NCBI RefSeq assembly: GCF_000307105.1
Contig: NC_018645.1
Location: forward strand, 4,784,001-4,848,000
Length of the DNA: 64,000 nt
Direction of reading: 5' to 3'
Source of the DNA: Desulfobacula toluolica Tol2
GTDB lineage: Bacteria; Desulfobacterota; Desulfobacteria; Desulfobacterales; Desulfobacteraceae
The position numbers and the translations under genes were made by a program. This document shows positions 44,499-54,589 of the stretch, one piece after another; position 1 is the first letter of the stretch, and each line of letters opens with the position of its first letter. The notes below the pieces were generated by a model. That model had not been told where the DNA came from, ran no database searches, and saw only the letters and a program-made list of their open reading frames with translations.

Positions 44499-47033
44499 AT
44501 GCATAAACAAAATTATCAAGATATCCTTGCATTGGTTCAAATGCCGACCCGATATGCAGGCAATGAAATCAATACTGTTAAAAAAGATCCGGATCAGGTG
44601 GATTTAACATTTGCCCTGGTATTTCCCGACCTGTATGAAATCGGAACCTCCCATTTTGGATTGCAAATCCTTTATTCCATTTTAAACCGCCATGAAAAAA
44701 TTGCAGCAGAACGGTTTTTTGCTCCGGCCCCTGATATGGAGGCCCTGTTGCGCAAAAAAAACATTCCCTGCCTTTCCATGGAGTCTCAAAAAGAGCTGAA
44801 AAGTTTTGATATTATAGGAATCAGTCTTCTTTATGAACTGAATTTTACCAATATTTTAACTTTGTTGAGCCTGTCGAACATTCCGTTTTATTCTGCACAG
44901 CGAGATGATCTGTTTCCTCTTATTATTGGCGGCGGCCCTTGCGCCTTTAACCCCGAACCCCTAGCTGATTTTTTTGATGCTTTTGTTATCGGAGATGGTG
45001 AAGAGGCAACAGTTCAAATTTCACAAAAGGTGATGGAGTTTAAAAAACAGGGAGACGGCAACAAAAAGACTCTGCTCAGACTTTTGTCAAAAATTGACGG
45101 GGTGTATGTGCCCTCGTTTTTTGAACCGGCCTATGATGAGCTTGGCATCCAGACGGTCACAACTTTGTTTGACGATTACACACAAGTGAGGCGGGCTTTT
45201 TTGCCTGCGCTTACAGTAGATACATTTCCAACTTCTCCCATCATTCCTTTTGCCAAACCGGTTCACGACAGGCTGCGCCTGGAAATTGCCAGAGGATGTT
45301 CAAGAGGGTGCCGGTTCTGCCAGGCAGGCATGATATACCGGCCGGTCAGGGAAAGGTCGTTGGAAGACCTGATCAAGATCACCCGGCAGTCTTTAAAAAC
45401 AACCGGGTATTCCGATATTTCCCTGCTGTCTTTGAGTACGGGAGACTATTCAAACCTTCCCCAGTTGATGGAAGGTCTTATGGATTTGGGCCAGGGGCAT
45501 TGCAATGCCATTTCTCTTCCGTCTGTAAGGGCGGAAAAACTCACTCCCCAATTGATGAACATCATCAAAAAAGTCAGGAAAACCGGGTTTACCATTGCCC
45601 CGGAAGCAGGCTCCCAGCGCCTGAGAGATATTATCAATAAAAATCTGACAGAAGAAAGCATTACGGCAACGGTTGAAAATGCCCTTAATCTTGGCTGGAA
45701 AAACATTAAGCTTTATTTCATGATGGGACTTCCTTTTGAAACATCAGAAGATATAGATGCCATATGCACTCTTTCAAAACGGCTGGCTTCTTCTTATGCC
45801 AAGGGAAAAACAAAAATCAATGTCAGCACAACCACTTTTATCCCAAAGGCCCACACCCCGTTTCAGAGATGTTCACAGATCTCTTTAAAAGAGACCACGG
45901 AAAAACTGCAATATTTAAAAGACAATTTAAGGCACCGCAATGTGAATCTCAAATGGCAGAGTCCTGAGATGAGCATGGTTGAAGGCGTCTGGGCAAGGGG
46001 TGACAGGAAATTGTCAAAACTTTTGGTAGCAGCTTTTGAAAACGGATGCCGCCTGGACGGCTGGACCGATAAGTTTAATTTTTCTTTATGGCAGAAATCT
46101 TTTGAAGAAACCGGAATAGATCCTTTGTTTTACACCACCCGGCAACGCGAGGATGATGAAGTTCTTCCCTGGGATCATATTGATTCAGGAGTATCGTCCA
46201 AATTTTTTAAAAAAGAGTTTCAAAAAGCCAAAGACGCTTCATTGACATTTGACTGCAGGGATAACGAGTGTACCGGGTGTGGAGTGTGTGATTTTAAAAC
46301 AATAATGCCTGTTGTGCATCAAGTTCTTATAGACGACCGGGTTATTACAGATGACCTGAAAAATGATCCGGTAACCGCCACCCCCTTGAAACACTTGCCT
46401 GATGATGCGTTTAAAAAATTTGAAATTTCATTTTCAAAAATCGGGAAAGCACGGTTTTTCGGCCATCTTGAACTGGCCACCATTATTCAAAGAGCCGTTA
46501 AAAGAGTCGGCTTGAATGTCAAATATTCACAAGGATTTAATCCTTCCATGAGGCTTTCTTTTGAAACCGCACTGCCCGTTGGAATGGAAAGTGAAGACGA
46601 AAAACTTTTTATCTACCTTGAGAAAAATCAGGCACCTGAAATTATTGTTGATTTGTTCAACAGAAACCTTCCTGAAGGCCTGCTGGTTACAGGATGCAAG
46701 CCCTTTAATAAATTTGAGAAAAGAAATGATCAGACTGCTTGTTACATCATCAGTCTTGCAGACGGGTGTCTTGAACAGGAAAAAGTAAATCAGTTTTTAA
46801 ATCTGTCAGAATTTATGGTTGAAGACTTGAGCAAAAAAGGAAAAATACGAAAAACAGACTTGAGAAAATCAGTTGAAAAAATTTGTTTGATTGATTTGCA
46901 AACCATTGAAATGGTTTTAAAAAAATATAACGAAAGAACCATAAGGCCAACGGAAATATTGACAAAATATTTTAAACTGGATGAAGATGTCATAAAAAAA
47001 GCCAAAATCAAAAAGATAAAACCCAAAGGATAA
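44499..47033 (+). CDS. radical SAM protein fused to DUF2344 (TIGR03960/TIGR03936 type)
   Basis: An 844-residue two-part protein. The N-terminal half has a cobalamin-binding-like start (VFPDLYEIGTSHFGLQILY), then the radical SAM cluster IARGCSRGCRFCQAGMIYRP (first three cysteines in CSRGCRFC). From about 560 a ferredoxin-like cysteine group CTGCGVC and the DUF2344 part (FSKIGKARFFGHLELATIIQRA) follow. Function is unknown, but in many Desulfobacterota it sits directly before RNase G, as here (4-bp gap), which hints at RNA or ribosome modification. Confidence 0.92.
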   Translation: MHKQNYQDILALVQMPTRYAGNEINTVKKDPDQVDLTFALVFPDLYEIGTSHFGLQILYSILNRHEKIAAERFFAPAPDMEALLRKKNIPCLSMESQKELKSFDIIGISLLYELNFTNILTLLSLSNIPFYSAQRDDLFPLIIGGGPCAFNPEPLADFFDAFVIGDGEEATVQISQKVMEFKKQGDGNKKTLLRLLSKIDGVYVPSFFEPAYDELGIQTVTTLFDDYTQVRRAFLPALTVDTFPTSPIIPFAKPVHDRLRLEIARGCSRGCRFCQAGMIYRPVRERSLEDLIKITRQSLKTTGYSDISLLSLSTGDYSNLPQLMEGLMDLGQGHCNAISLPSVRAEKLTPQLMNIIKKVRKTGFTIAPEAGSQRLRDIINKNLTEESITATVENALNLGWKNIKLYFMMGLPFETSEDIDAICTLSKRLASSYAKGKTKINVSTTTFIPKAHTPFQRCSQISLKETTEKLQYLKDNLRHRNVNLKWQSPEMSMVEGVWARGDRKLSKLLVAAFENGCRLDGWTDKFNFSLWQKSFEETGIDPLFYTTRQREDDEVLPWDHIDSGVSSKFFKKEFQKAKDASLTFDCRDNECTGCGVCDFKTIMPVVHQVLIDDRVITDDLKNDPVTATPLKHLPDDAFKKFEISFSKIGKARFFGHLELATIIQRAVKRVGLNVKYSQGFNPSMRLSFETALPVGMESEDEKLFIYLEKNQAPEIIVDLFNRNLPEGLLVTGCKPFNKFEKRNDQTACYIISLADGCLEQEKVNQFLNLSEFMVEDLSKKGKIRKTDLRKSVEKICLIDLQTIEMVLKKYNERTIRPTEILTKYFKLDEDVIKKAKIKKIKPKG

Positions 47034-47037
47034 CACC

Positions 47038-48600
47038 ATGTTAAAAGAGCTTGTTGTTAATGCGGCACCTCATGAAACACGAGTGGCATTGATTGAAAAC
47101 GGTACTATTGTAGAAGTTTTCATTGAAAGGGAAGATGAAACATCCATTGCCGGCAATATTTATAAAGGACGGGTGCAAAGAGTTCTTCCCGGTATGCAGG
47201 CGGCGTTTGTTGATATCGGGTTTGATCAGGCAGCATTTATTTATGTGGATGATGTCTTGGATACGGCCTGCCGTGAAATGTATCAGAAATTTGAGCAGGA
47301 CAATGATTCAGATGACACTGATAGCGGGAATATGCAGACAGGCTCTATGGCAGGCAGTCACACCTCATGGAAAGCTTCTTTCAACCAGGAATGCAGTATT
47401 GAGGATTTGCTGACAGAGGGCCAGGAGATCCTGGTCCAGGTTGCAAAATCATCCATAGGCACCAAGGGACCGAGAATCACCACCCACATCTCCCTTGCCG
47501 GACGATATATGGTATTAATGCCGACAGTGGATCACATAGGCATATCAAAAAGAATTGAAAATGAGACTGAACGAACAAGGTTAAAAGACATTGTGTTGTC
47601 TATTCGTAAAAATAAGTTCGGATATATATTAAGAACACAGGCCAATGGAATTGATGAAAATACCATTGCAAAAGAGATTGAATTTTTAAACAAAAACTGG
47701 GAATCCATTCTGGCTAAAAGCATGGGCGCCGGAGCGCCATCTCTTGTATACAAAGATCTTACGGTAACTTTCAGGGCGGTCAGGGATCTTCTGGCCAATG
47801 AAGCGGACAAACTGATTATTGATTCAAAAGAAGAATATGAAAATGTTCAAAAATTTTTAGAACGTCTTATGCCGGATGTAAAATTATCTGTAGAGCTTTA
47901 CCAGGGAAGAGAATCTGTTTTTGATGCCTATAATATTGAAGGAGATGTGGCAAGGGCATTAAAAAAAAAAGTGTGGCTCAAGTCCGGCGGATATATCGTG
48001 ATTGAGCAGACAGAAGCCCTGGTGGCCATTGACGTGAATACCGGCAGGTATGTGGGAAAGCACAATTTTGATGAGACCATCCTTAAAACCAACCTTGAGG
48101 CTGTAAAAGAGATTGCCTACCAGGTGCGGCTTCGAAATATCGGCGGAATCATTATTATTGATTTTATTGATATGAAAAAAGAGCAGCACAAGGACAAGGT
48201 CATGGCACATATGAATGAAGCCATGAAAAAAGACAAGAGCCAGACAAATATTTTGCCATTAACAGAACTTGGCCTTGTGCAGATGACCCGCAAAAGAATA
48301 CGGCGGAATCTGACCAGAACTCTTTGCGAACCCTGTTTTTATTGTAATGGAGACGGACACCTTTTATCGGGAAAATCCATATGCCATAAAATTTACAGAG
48401 ATCTTGTCAGTGAAGCCGGTGATATGATGGGCAACCGCTTTACTGTAAAAGTACATCCTGACATCGCCCAGTTGCTTCATGGCAGGGAAAAACATCTGAT
48501 TTCATCCCTGGAAAAACAATTTTCAAAGCCCATCGCCATATACCCGGAGCCTCATTACCACATAGAAGAATACCATATATTCGAGTCCCTGGTAAAATAA
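47038..48600 (+). CDS. rng: ribonuclease E/G family endoribonuclease
   Basis: A 520-residue RNase G-type enzyme. An N-terminal S1 domain begins at about 35 (YKGRVQRVLPGMQAAFVDIG), interrupted by an acidic, Ser-rich insert (QDNDSDDTDSGNMQTG) absent from most homologues. The catalytic domain has IDVNTGRYVGKHN with the metal-binding Asp, IIIDFIDM with the second, and the zinc-link CEPCFYCNGDGH. It processes 16S/5S rRNA and turns over mRNA. It shares a transcript with the radical SAM gene. Confidence 0.93.
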   Translation: MLKELVVNAAPHETRVALIENGTIVEVFIEREDETSIAGNIYKGRVQRVLPGMQAAFVDIGFDQAAFIYVDDVLDTACREMYQKFEQDNDSDDTDSGNMQTGSMAGSHTSWKASFNQECSIEDLLTEGQEILVQVAKSSIGTKGPRITTHISLAGRYMVLMPTVDHIGISKRIENETERTRLKDIVLSIRKNKFGYILRTQANGIDENTIAKEIEFLNKNWESILAKSMGAGAPSLVYKDLTVTFRAVRDLLANEADKLIIDSKEEYENVQKFLERLMPDVKLSVELYQGRESVFDAYNIEGDVARALKKKVWLKSGGYIVIEQTEALVAIDVNTGRYVGKHNFDETILKTNLEAVKEIAYQVRLRNIGGIIIIDFIDMKKEQHKDKVMAHMNEAMKKDKSQTNILPLTELGLVQMTRKRIRRNLTRTLCEPCFYCNGDGHLLSGKSICHKIYRDLVSEAGDMMGNRFTVKVHPDIAQLLHGREKHLISSLEKQFSKPIAIYPEPHYHIEEYHIFESLVK

Positions 48601-48637
48601 ATATAGGGTTAATCATATAATTGGCCCGGGTTCATTC

Positions 48638-48666
48638 TTGACATTTTTTTTAAAAAACGTTAATAT
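48638..48666 (+). promoter_or_regulatory. strong sigma-70 promoter of rpmH-rnpA
   Basis: TTGACA (48638-48643) and TAATAT (48661-48666) are 17 bases apart, near consensus. The start would be near 48673, 58 bases before rpmH. Confidence 0.8.
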
Positions 48667-48730
48667 CCCATGTTTATGGTGGTTTGTAATAATAATGGTT
48701 AAAATAAGAAAAGTTAAGGATTGTTGATTT

Positions 48731-48865
48731 ATGAAACGAACATTTCAACCAAGCAACAGGAAAAGAACTCGAAAACACGGATTTCGTAAAAGAATGTCTA
48801 CACCCAGCGGCAGACGAGTAATTAATGCAAGAAGAGCTAAGGGAAGAAAGAAACTTACCGTTTAG
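48731..48865 (+). CDS. rpmH: 50S ribosomal protein L34
   Basis: A 44-residue basic protein with the L34 signature [20 protein letters not shown], followed by [22 protein letters not shown]. It is too short for long-frame searches but is complete. It is followed 12 bases later by rnpA, the usual order. Confidence 0.98.
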   Translation: MKRTFQPSNRKRTRKHGFRKRMSTPSGRRVINARRAKGRKKLTV

Positions 48866-48877
48866 TAAAGGGATTTA

Positions 48878-49228
48878 TTGAGTAACTTTTGTTTGCCAAA
48901 AAAGGTTAGGCTCCTGAAGAGAGCTCAATTTTTAACACTTTCGAAACAAGGGAAAAAAGTACATACAGACTGCTTTTTAGCACTTGTACTTAAAGGAACA
49001 GCTCTAAACAATCGAATTGGCATTACAGTATCGAAAAAAGTAGGAAATGCAGTAGAGCGTAACAGGATAAAAAGAATTATTAGAGAATATTTCAGGCACA
49101 ATAAAGAGAATATTTCAGGACCGGATGATATAAACATCATTGCAAGGAAGGGTCTGACTACGCTATCCAACAGGCAGATTATTGAGAAGCTTGATAAACT
49201 TTTTACAAAAATAGCTGCAGTAAATTAA
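48878..49228 (+). CDS. rnpA: ribonuclease P protein component
   Basis: A 116-residue basic protein starting at TTG 48878, with GGG just upstream. It has the central RNR-type motif AVERNRIKRIIREYFR, followed by DINIIARKGLTTLS, matching the family's RNA-binding surface that helps the catalytic RNA process pre-tRNA. Gene order rpmH-rnpA-yidD-yidC supports it. Confidence 0.95.
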   Translation: MSNFCLPKKVRLLKRAQFLTLSKQGKKVHTDCFLALVLKGTALNNRIGITVSKKVGNAVERNRIKRIIREYFRHNKENISGPDDINIIARKGLTTLSNRQIIEKLDKLFTKIAAVN

Positions 49229-49231
49229 GTA

Positions 49232-49441
49232 ATGAAACCGCTATTAATAATATTTATTAAATTTTATCAATATTTTATATCACCGTTAACCGGGGCAAAT
49301 TGCCGTTATTATCCGAGCTGTTCGGCATATGCCCTTGAGGCGATTGAAAAATACGGCAGCCTTAAAGGCACAGCTCTTGCCGTTAAAAGAGTTCTGCGTT
49401 GTCATCCATTCCATGCAGGAGGGTTTGATCCGGTTCCATAA
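49232..49441 (+). CDS. yidD: membrane protein insertion efficiency factor YidD
   Basis: A 69-residue protein with the family core [27 protein letters not shown] and [13 protein letters not shown], including the two Cys of the YPSCS and RCHP segments. It assists YidC-dependent insertion. It lies 3 bases after rnpA and 81 before yidC. Confidence 0.96.
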   Translation: MKPLLIIFIKFYQYFISPLTGANCRYYPSCSAYALEAIEKYGSLKGTALAVKRVLRCHPFHAGGFDPVP

Positions 49442-49522
49442 TTTATCCAGATGCCCGACTCATTTCCTCTTCTATTTTAAAGTGACGTGCCGTTACAACT
49501 TATTTTAGGTTTAGGAGAGAAA

Positions 49523-51205
49523 ATGGATGAACAAAAGCGGTTATTATTAGCTGTCGTGCTGTCAGTTGTGGTTCTTATCGGGTATCAAATGTTTTTTGTA
49601 ACCCCGCCGGACCCGAATAGTCTTCCTAAGGACGTTCAAACACAGAATGCAGACCAGCCAAAGGTTCAGGAAAACACCCCTAATGTTTCCGATTATAGAG
49701 CCGGAACCGGCGAGCTTTCTGACCCGGTCTACCGCCCGGAAAAAAAATATAGAACCATATTTGTATCCACCCCGCTTTATAATATTGCCATTTCCGAACA
49801 TGGCGCTGCCGTTAAAAGTTTTGAACTGAAAAATTATAAAGAAACAAACAAAAAAGACTCTCTCTTAAAGCAATTGGTGCCGGAACAACTTTTATCCGGA
49901 ACCTTGCTGCTTGATCTTGAAGGACAGTCCCTTCCCGGATTAAAAAATGCTGTCTATACCGCAAAAACAGACGCAACTGATAACTCTGTTGTTCAAGGTA
50001 AAAAAACCATTGACTTTGCCTTCAGGACCGACCGGGGAATGGTGGTGAAAAAGATTTTCACCTTTAATGCCGATTCTTACATGATTGATTGCGACATCGT
50101 TTTTCAAAACGGATCAGACATGCCGTTAAACGATTCTCTTGTGATTAACACTCCTGGAATTTTTAATGAGGAAGTCAAGAAAAGATCCAGGTTTGCGTTT
50201 GAAGGGCCGGTGGTGTTTGTTGATAATGAGTATACTGATATTGACGTTGATGATATCAAAGAAAAAAACACTTATAGCGGAAAAATTGACTGGTCAGGTT
50301 ATATGGAACGCTACTTCATGACGGTTATCATGCCTAAAAAAATTGATAACAGCCCCATGAATGATACAAAATTTTTGTTGTCCTATGCAAATGAACGGGT
50401 TGCCGCTAATTTTATCCAAAAAATGGATCGGCTTGACCCGGGCAAGCAGGCAAATTATTCGTTTAGTCTCTACATGGGCCCGAAAAGCCAGCAGGTGTTA
50501 AGCCAATATGACACCAGTCTTAAAAATGCCATTAATTTTGGATTTTTTAATGTGATTGCCAAACCACTTTTGATCACCATGAATATGATCCACAAGGTGA
50601 TTCCAAATTATGGCGTGGCTATTATCCTTTTAACGGTTTTAATTAAATTGATTTTCTGGCCCCTTGGTACAAAAAGTTACAAATCAATGAACGAGATGAA
50701 AAAAGTTCAGCCGTTGATGATGGAAATTCGGGAAAAATATAAAAATGATAAACAGAGGATGAACCAGGAAGTCATGGGGCTTTACAAAACCTATAAAGTC
50801 AACCCGGCAAGCGGGTGTCTGCCCTTACTGGTTCAAATGCCTATTTTCTTTGCTCTTTACAGGATGCTTTACCAGGCAATTGAGTTGCGGCATGCACCTT
50901 TTATCGGATGGATATCTGATTTGTCCGCCCCGGACAGGCTGTTTGACTTTAATTTTGCAATTCCCATGATGCAGGAACCCTATGGTATTCCAATGCTGAC
51001 ACTTTTAATGGGTGCATCCTTTTTATTGCAACAGAAAATGACTCCAACTGCAGGTGATCCCATGCAGGCCAAAATGATGATGTTAATGCCGATATTCATG
51101 ACTGTATTATTCATCAATTTCCCGGCAGGATTGGTTCTGTATATGTTTGTAAACAACATCATATCCATGGGACAGCAGTATTATATTCAAAAGAAATTTT
51201 TGTAA
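49523..51205 (+). CDS. yidC: membrane protein insertase YidC
   Basis: A 560-residue inner-membrane insertase. The first transmembrane segment (LLLAVVLSVVVLIGYQMFFV), the large periplasmic beta-supersandwich domain (about 60-340), and the five C-terminal transmembrane segments are present; NYGVAIILLTVLIKLIFWPLGTKSYKSM and NPASGCLPLLVQMPIFFALYRML carry the hydrophilic-groove region. The ATG at 49523 was chosen because AGGAGA lies 5 bases upstream; an upstream ATG adds 12 residues without a site. It inserts respiratory and other membrane proteins. Confidence 0.97.
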   Translation: MDEQKRLLLAVVLSVVVLIGYQMFFVTPPDPNSLPKDVQTQNADQPKVQENTPNVSDYRAGTGELSDPVYRPEKKYRTIFVSTPLYNIAISEHGAAVKSFELKNYKETNKKDSLLKQLVPEQLLSGTLLLDLEGQSLPGLKNAVYTAKTDATDNSVVQGKKTIDFAFRTDRGMVVKKIFTFNADSYMIDCDIVFQNGSDMPLNDSLVINTPGIFNEEVKKRSRFAFEGPVVFVDNEYTDIDVDDIKEKNTYSGKIDWSGYMERYFMTVIMPKKIDNSPMNDTKFLLSYANERVAANFIQKMDRLDPGKQANYSFSLYMGPKSQQVLSQYDTSLKNAINFGFFNVIAKPLLITMNMIHKVIPNYGVAIILLTVLIKLIFWPLGTKSYKSMNEMKKVQPLMMEIREKYKNDKQRMNQEVMGLYKTYKVNPASGCLPLLVQMPIFFALYRMLYQAIELRHAPFIGWISDLSAPDRLFDFNFAIPMMQEPYGIPMLTLLMGASFLLQQKMTPTAGDPMQAKMMMLMPIFMTVLFINFPAGLVLYMFVNNIISMGQQYYIQKKFL

Positions 51206-51217
51206 GCAGGAGGTAAA

Positions 51218-52084
51218 ATGACACAAACTCAGGAATTCAGCGGGAAAGATGTAGATGTCGCTATTAAAAATGCCTGTGCAGAATTGATGCTTTCCAAGAA
51301 GGAATTGAAATATGACGTGATTTCAGAAGGTTCTTCAGGAATCTTTGGAATTGTCGGCAGAAAAGATGCCCGAATCCGAGTCGTTCTTCCGAATATGGAT
51401 ACTGATAAATCAGATGAAGCGGAGATGGAAGGAATCAGATCCATTGTGGATGAAGCTTTTGGTGAAGATACCCGTCTGGAAGAGACCCGAATTGAAAAAC
51501 CCAAAACCGAAGAACCCCGTATAGAAGAACCAAAAAGTGAAAATTTTCAGAAAAAAGAATTCAAGTCTTATGACACACCAGATCCGGTTGACGTGTCTGA
51601 GGACTCTATTGCGATCGGTATTGAGGCGGTACAGAAAATGGCCGATTTGATCACGGATGATGCCACTGTCAGTGCCAATACAGATCAGGACAGGCTGACC
51701 CTTAAGATTGAAGGCGGAAATGCCGGTATCCTGATCGGCAGAAAAGGCCAAACCCTTGATGCCATGCAGTTTTTAACCGATAAAATCATCAACCGGAAAA
51801 GTGACGCCAGGGTCAGGGTCAAGGTGGATATTGAAGGTTATATGGAAACTCGCAAATCCAATCTCCGGCACCTGGCATATAAAATGGCGGACAAGGCAAA
51901 AAAGACGGGCCGTCCGGCAACCATCAACCAGATGAGCGCCCAGGACAGGCGGATTGTCCATCTGGCCTTAAAAGATGATGCCAGTGTCAGAACTCAAAGC
52001 ATGGGTGACGGATATTACAGAAGACTTGTGATTTTTCCAAAAAAAAAAAACAGTTTCAGAGGAAAGAGACGGTTTAAAAGATAA
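51218..52084 (+). CDS. jag: RNA-binding protein Jag (SpoIIIJ-associated, KhpB/EloR)
   Basis: A 288-residue protein with an N-terminal Jag domain (DVDVAIKNACAELMLSKKELKYD), an acidic linker with repeated IEKPKTEEPRIEEPKSE segments, a KH domain (GGNAGILIGRKGQTLDAMQFLTDKI) and a C-terminal R3H domain (ATINQMSAQDRRIVHLALKDD). It follows yidC as in most bacteria and binds RNA; its role in cell elongation is known only in Gram-positives. AGGAGG lies before the ATG. Confidence 0.95.
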   Translation: MTQTQEFSGKDVDVAIKNACAELMLSKKELKYDVISEGSSGIFGIVGRKDARIRVVLPNMDTDKSDEAEMEGIRSIVDEAFGEDTRLEETRIEKPKTEEPRIEEPKSENFQKKEFKSYDTPDPVDVSEDSIAIGIEAVQKMADLITDDATVSANTDQDRLTLKIEGGNAGILIGRKGQTLDAMQFLTDKIINRKSDARVRVKVDIEGYMETRKSNLRHLAYKMADKAKKTGRPATINQMSAQDRRIVHLALKDDASVRTQSMGDGYYRRLVIFPKKKNSFRGKRRFKR

Positions 52085-52090
52085 CATGCC

Positions 52091-53479
52091 ATGACGGATA
52101 CAATTGCCGCAATAGCAACTCCCTATGGAAGCGGCGGGATTGGTGTTATAAGGATTTCGGGACCAAAAGCCTTTGATATCGCAGCAGTGCTTTTTTCAAC
52201 AACAAAACACTGGCCCAAAGGGTGTAAGAAGTTAGAATCTCATAAGGTTTATCACGGATATGTTTTTGACCGGAAAAACATATCCGTGATTGATGAGGTT
52301 TTATTGATTCCCATGAAGGCACCGTCCTCTTATACGGCTGAAGATGTTGTGGAAATTCAGGCCCATGCAGGAACAATTGTCTTGCGTACCATTCTCGATG
52401 AGATACTTTCTTGTGGCGCACGGCTTTCCGAACCCGGAGAATTTACAAAACGAGCTTTTTTAAACCAGAGAATTGATCTGACCCAGGCCGAGGCAGTGGC
52501 GGATATCATTAATGCGAAATCTGTCAATGCACTTAAATTTGCAGCGTCTCAGAATCTTGGAACATTAAAAAGCAGTATCCAGGAGTTAAGACAAAAACTG
52601 ATTCAGTTTTTGTCTTTGCTTGAAGTCAATATTGATTTTCCCGATGATGTTGACCCGTTTGAACCATCCCAAAAAGAGATGGAACTGGTGGATGATGTGC
52701 TTAAAACCTGCCGTGAGTTTATCCGGCAGCATGAGGATGCCTGCTTTTTAAAGGATGGTATCCGGATCGCCATCTGCGGCGCCCCAAATGTGGGGAAATC
52801 AAGTCTGATGAACCGGCTGCTTGCACAGGACCGCTCCATTGTCACGGCCATCCCCGGAACCACAAGGGACCCCATTGAAGAGGGGCTGAATATCGAGGGA
52901 ATACCCTTTGTTATTGCAGATACGGCAGGGATTCACCAGACCGATGACCTGGTCGAGATTATCGGCATTGAAAAGGCAAAAGATCATATTATCGCATCGG
53001 ATATCGTATTGTTCATGAAAGAACCCGACACTGTTTTTTCCGACAGGGAATTTGAAAAAATGGTTCCTTTGGAAAATCAAGCCGGCAAAAAAGTTATTTT
53101 TGTGATCAATAAAATTGACCTGGACAAAGGCAATCTGCCGAGTCTTTCTGAAAAATACCGGCACATCCCGACAATTGAAATTTCAGCCCTCTTAAACAAA
53201 GGGATTAATAAGTTAAAACAAAAAATTGTGACCATCAGTATTGGCCATCTGGATATGGAAAAATCATCGGTCATTCCGAATTTACGGCATAAAAAAGCCC
53301 TTGAACAGACGGTTGCAAGTCTTGAGGCGGTAAAAACAGGACTGGCAAATAAATTAGAAGAGGAAATACTGGCAATTGATGTTAAAAGCAGTATTGATTT
53401 TCTTGGAACAATTACAGGCGAAACCGCGTCTTTAGATATATTAGACAATATTTTCAGTAATTTTTGCATTGGAAAATAG
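52091..53479 (+). CDS. mnmE: tRNA uridine-5-carboxymethylaminomethyl(34) synthesis GTPase
   Basis: A 462-residue GTPase that modifies the wobble uridine of tRNA with MnmG. The N-terminal formyl-folate domain starts DTIAAIATPYGSGGIGVIR; the G domain has GAPNVGKSSLMNRLL (G1), DTAGIH (G3) and NKID (G4); the protein ends FCIGK, the catalytic CxGK motif. It lies 6 bases after jag. Confidence 0.97.
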   Translation: MTDTIAAIATPYGSGGIGVIRISGPKAFDIAAVLFSTTKHWPKGCKKLESHKVYHGYVFDRKNISVIDEVLLIPMKAPSSYTAEDVVEIQAHAGTIVLRTILDEILSCGARLSEPGEFTKRAFLNQRIDLTQAEAVADIINAKSVNALKFAASQNLGTLKSSIQELRQKLIQFLSLLEVNIDFPDDVDPFEPSQKEMELVDDVLKTCREFIRQHEDACFLKDGIRIAICGAPNVGKSSLMNRLLAQDRSIVTAIPGTTRDPIEEGLNIEGIPFVIADTAGIHQTDDLVEIIGIEKAKDHIIASDIVLFMKEPDTVFSDREFEKMVPLENQAGKKVIFVINKIDLDKGNLPSLSEKYRHIPTIEISALLNKGINKLKQKIVTISIGHLDMEKSSVIPNLRHKKALEQTVASLEAVKTGLANKLEEEILAIDVKSSIDFLGTITGETASLDILDNIFSNFCIGK

Positions 53480-53571
53480 TGTATGACTAAAAAACTATGA
53501 AGATTTAATTCCACTGCAATTGTCGGTAAAATTGGCGGTTTTTGGTTGGCACTGAATAAAGGATAAACATT

Positions 53572-54243
53572 ATGGCATTAGATTTAAACGAACACTTTGT
53601 AAAATATGAAGCACTTGTCCAGATGGTGGATGCAGTGTTTGCCCGTGTGAAAAACGAATACCCCAAAGAAGTGTTCTGCAGGGAAAAATGCAGTGACTGC
53701 TGCTATGCAATTTTTGATCTCACCCTTATCGAAGCGCTTTATTTGAAAAATAAATTTTTAAATAAATTCAGTGGCAAAGAAAAAAATGATCTCATTGAAA
53801 CTGCGGACAAGACGGACAGGGTGCTTACAAAGATGAAACGGGATGCCTTTAAGGCAGTCAAAAATGGTGCAGATCAATTGGAAATTGTCGGAAAAATGTC
53901 CCAGGAACGGGTCAGATGTCCCCTTCTGGGCCAGGACAATCTGTGTGTTCTGTATGAAAACAGGCCGATTACCTGCAGGGTTTATGGTATTCCCACATCC
54001 ACGGCAGGTGTCAGCCATATCTGCGGTCGGACAAATTTTAACCAGGGACAGCCTTACCCCACATTGAATATGGACAAAATTTATACCCAGCTCCAGCTGC
54101 TGTCAGCCCAATTGGTGCAAGCCATCAATTCTGAAAAAATAAAAATGCATGAAATGCTGATCCCTGTTTCAATGGCCATGGTTACGGATTTTAATGAAGA
54201 ATACCTGGGAATCAGAAAAATGGGAGTCAAAAAAAATGGATGA
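53572..54243 (+). CDS. YkgJ-family cysteine cluster protein
   Basis: A 223-residue protein with the CxxCC motif REKCSDCCYAIFDLTLIEA near residue 40, CPLLGQDNLCVLYENRPITCRVYGIP and a final conserved Cys, the pattern of the zinc/iron-binding YkgJ group. Function is unknown. Its stop overlaps the next gene's start, so it starts a small translation-coupled operon (54236, 54576, 55423). Confidence 0.88.
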   Translation: MALDLNEHFVKYEALVQMVDAVFARVKNEYPKEVFCREKCSDCCYAIFDLTLIEALYLKNKFLNKFSGKEKNDLIETADKTDRVLTKMKRDAFKAVKNGADQLEIVGKMSQERVRCPLLGQDNLCVLYENRPITCRVYGIPTSTAGVSHICGRTNFNQGQPYPTLNMDKIYTQLQLLSAQLVQAINSEKIKMHEMLIPVSMAMVTDFNEEYLGIRKMGVKKNG

Positions 54244-54589
54244 ATTTACCCCCGAACAGATTGAAGAAAAGAAAAAAGGCATTTTTGATGCCATGGGCAA
54301 AAGAGGCCAGAAGCAGATCCTTAAAAAAGGATATGAAGCATGGAATCCTTTTCAGGAACCCAAAGATCCCATTGAGATCCGGAAAGATAAAACCAAGCGA
54401 ACCAGCCAGGTTCTTATCCGGGAGTTTTTGACCCAGATTGATCATGATGAATACTCAAATACCTTTGCCCAGGGTGCTTTTGAAATGTGCCTGGGTATTA
54501 TCAATAGTGAAGAAAGAATACTGGGGATGTTTGAATTTGCCCGCTGGTATGAAGAATTGTTAAAAAAAGAAGGTCATGATTCCCTCTGA
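54236..54589 (+). CDS. hypothetical protein
   Basis: A 117-residue acidic, helical, soluble protein (MDEFTPEQIEEKKKGIFDAMGKRGQ...), with an Asp/Glu-rich middle (LTQIDHDEYSNTFAQGAFEMCLGI). The first ATG in frame that overlaps the upstream stop was used. No family is recognised. Its end overlaps the methyltransferase start by 14 bases. Confidence 0.75.
   Translation: MDEFTPEQIEEKKKGIFDAMGKRGQKQILKKGYEAWNPFQEPKDPIEIRKDKTKRTSQVLIREFLTQIDHDEYSNTFAQGAFEMCLGIINSEERILGMFEFARWYEELLKKEGHDSL

Noticed and set aside
48601..53479. Replication origin next to rpmH-rnpA-yidC-mnmE
   Set aside because: dnaA and clusters of TTATCCACA boxes are absent, and rng and a radical SAM gene lie upstream instead.
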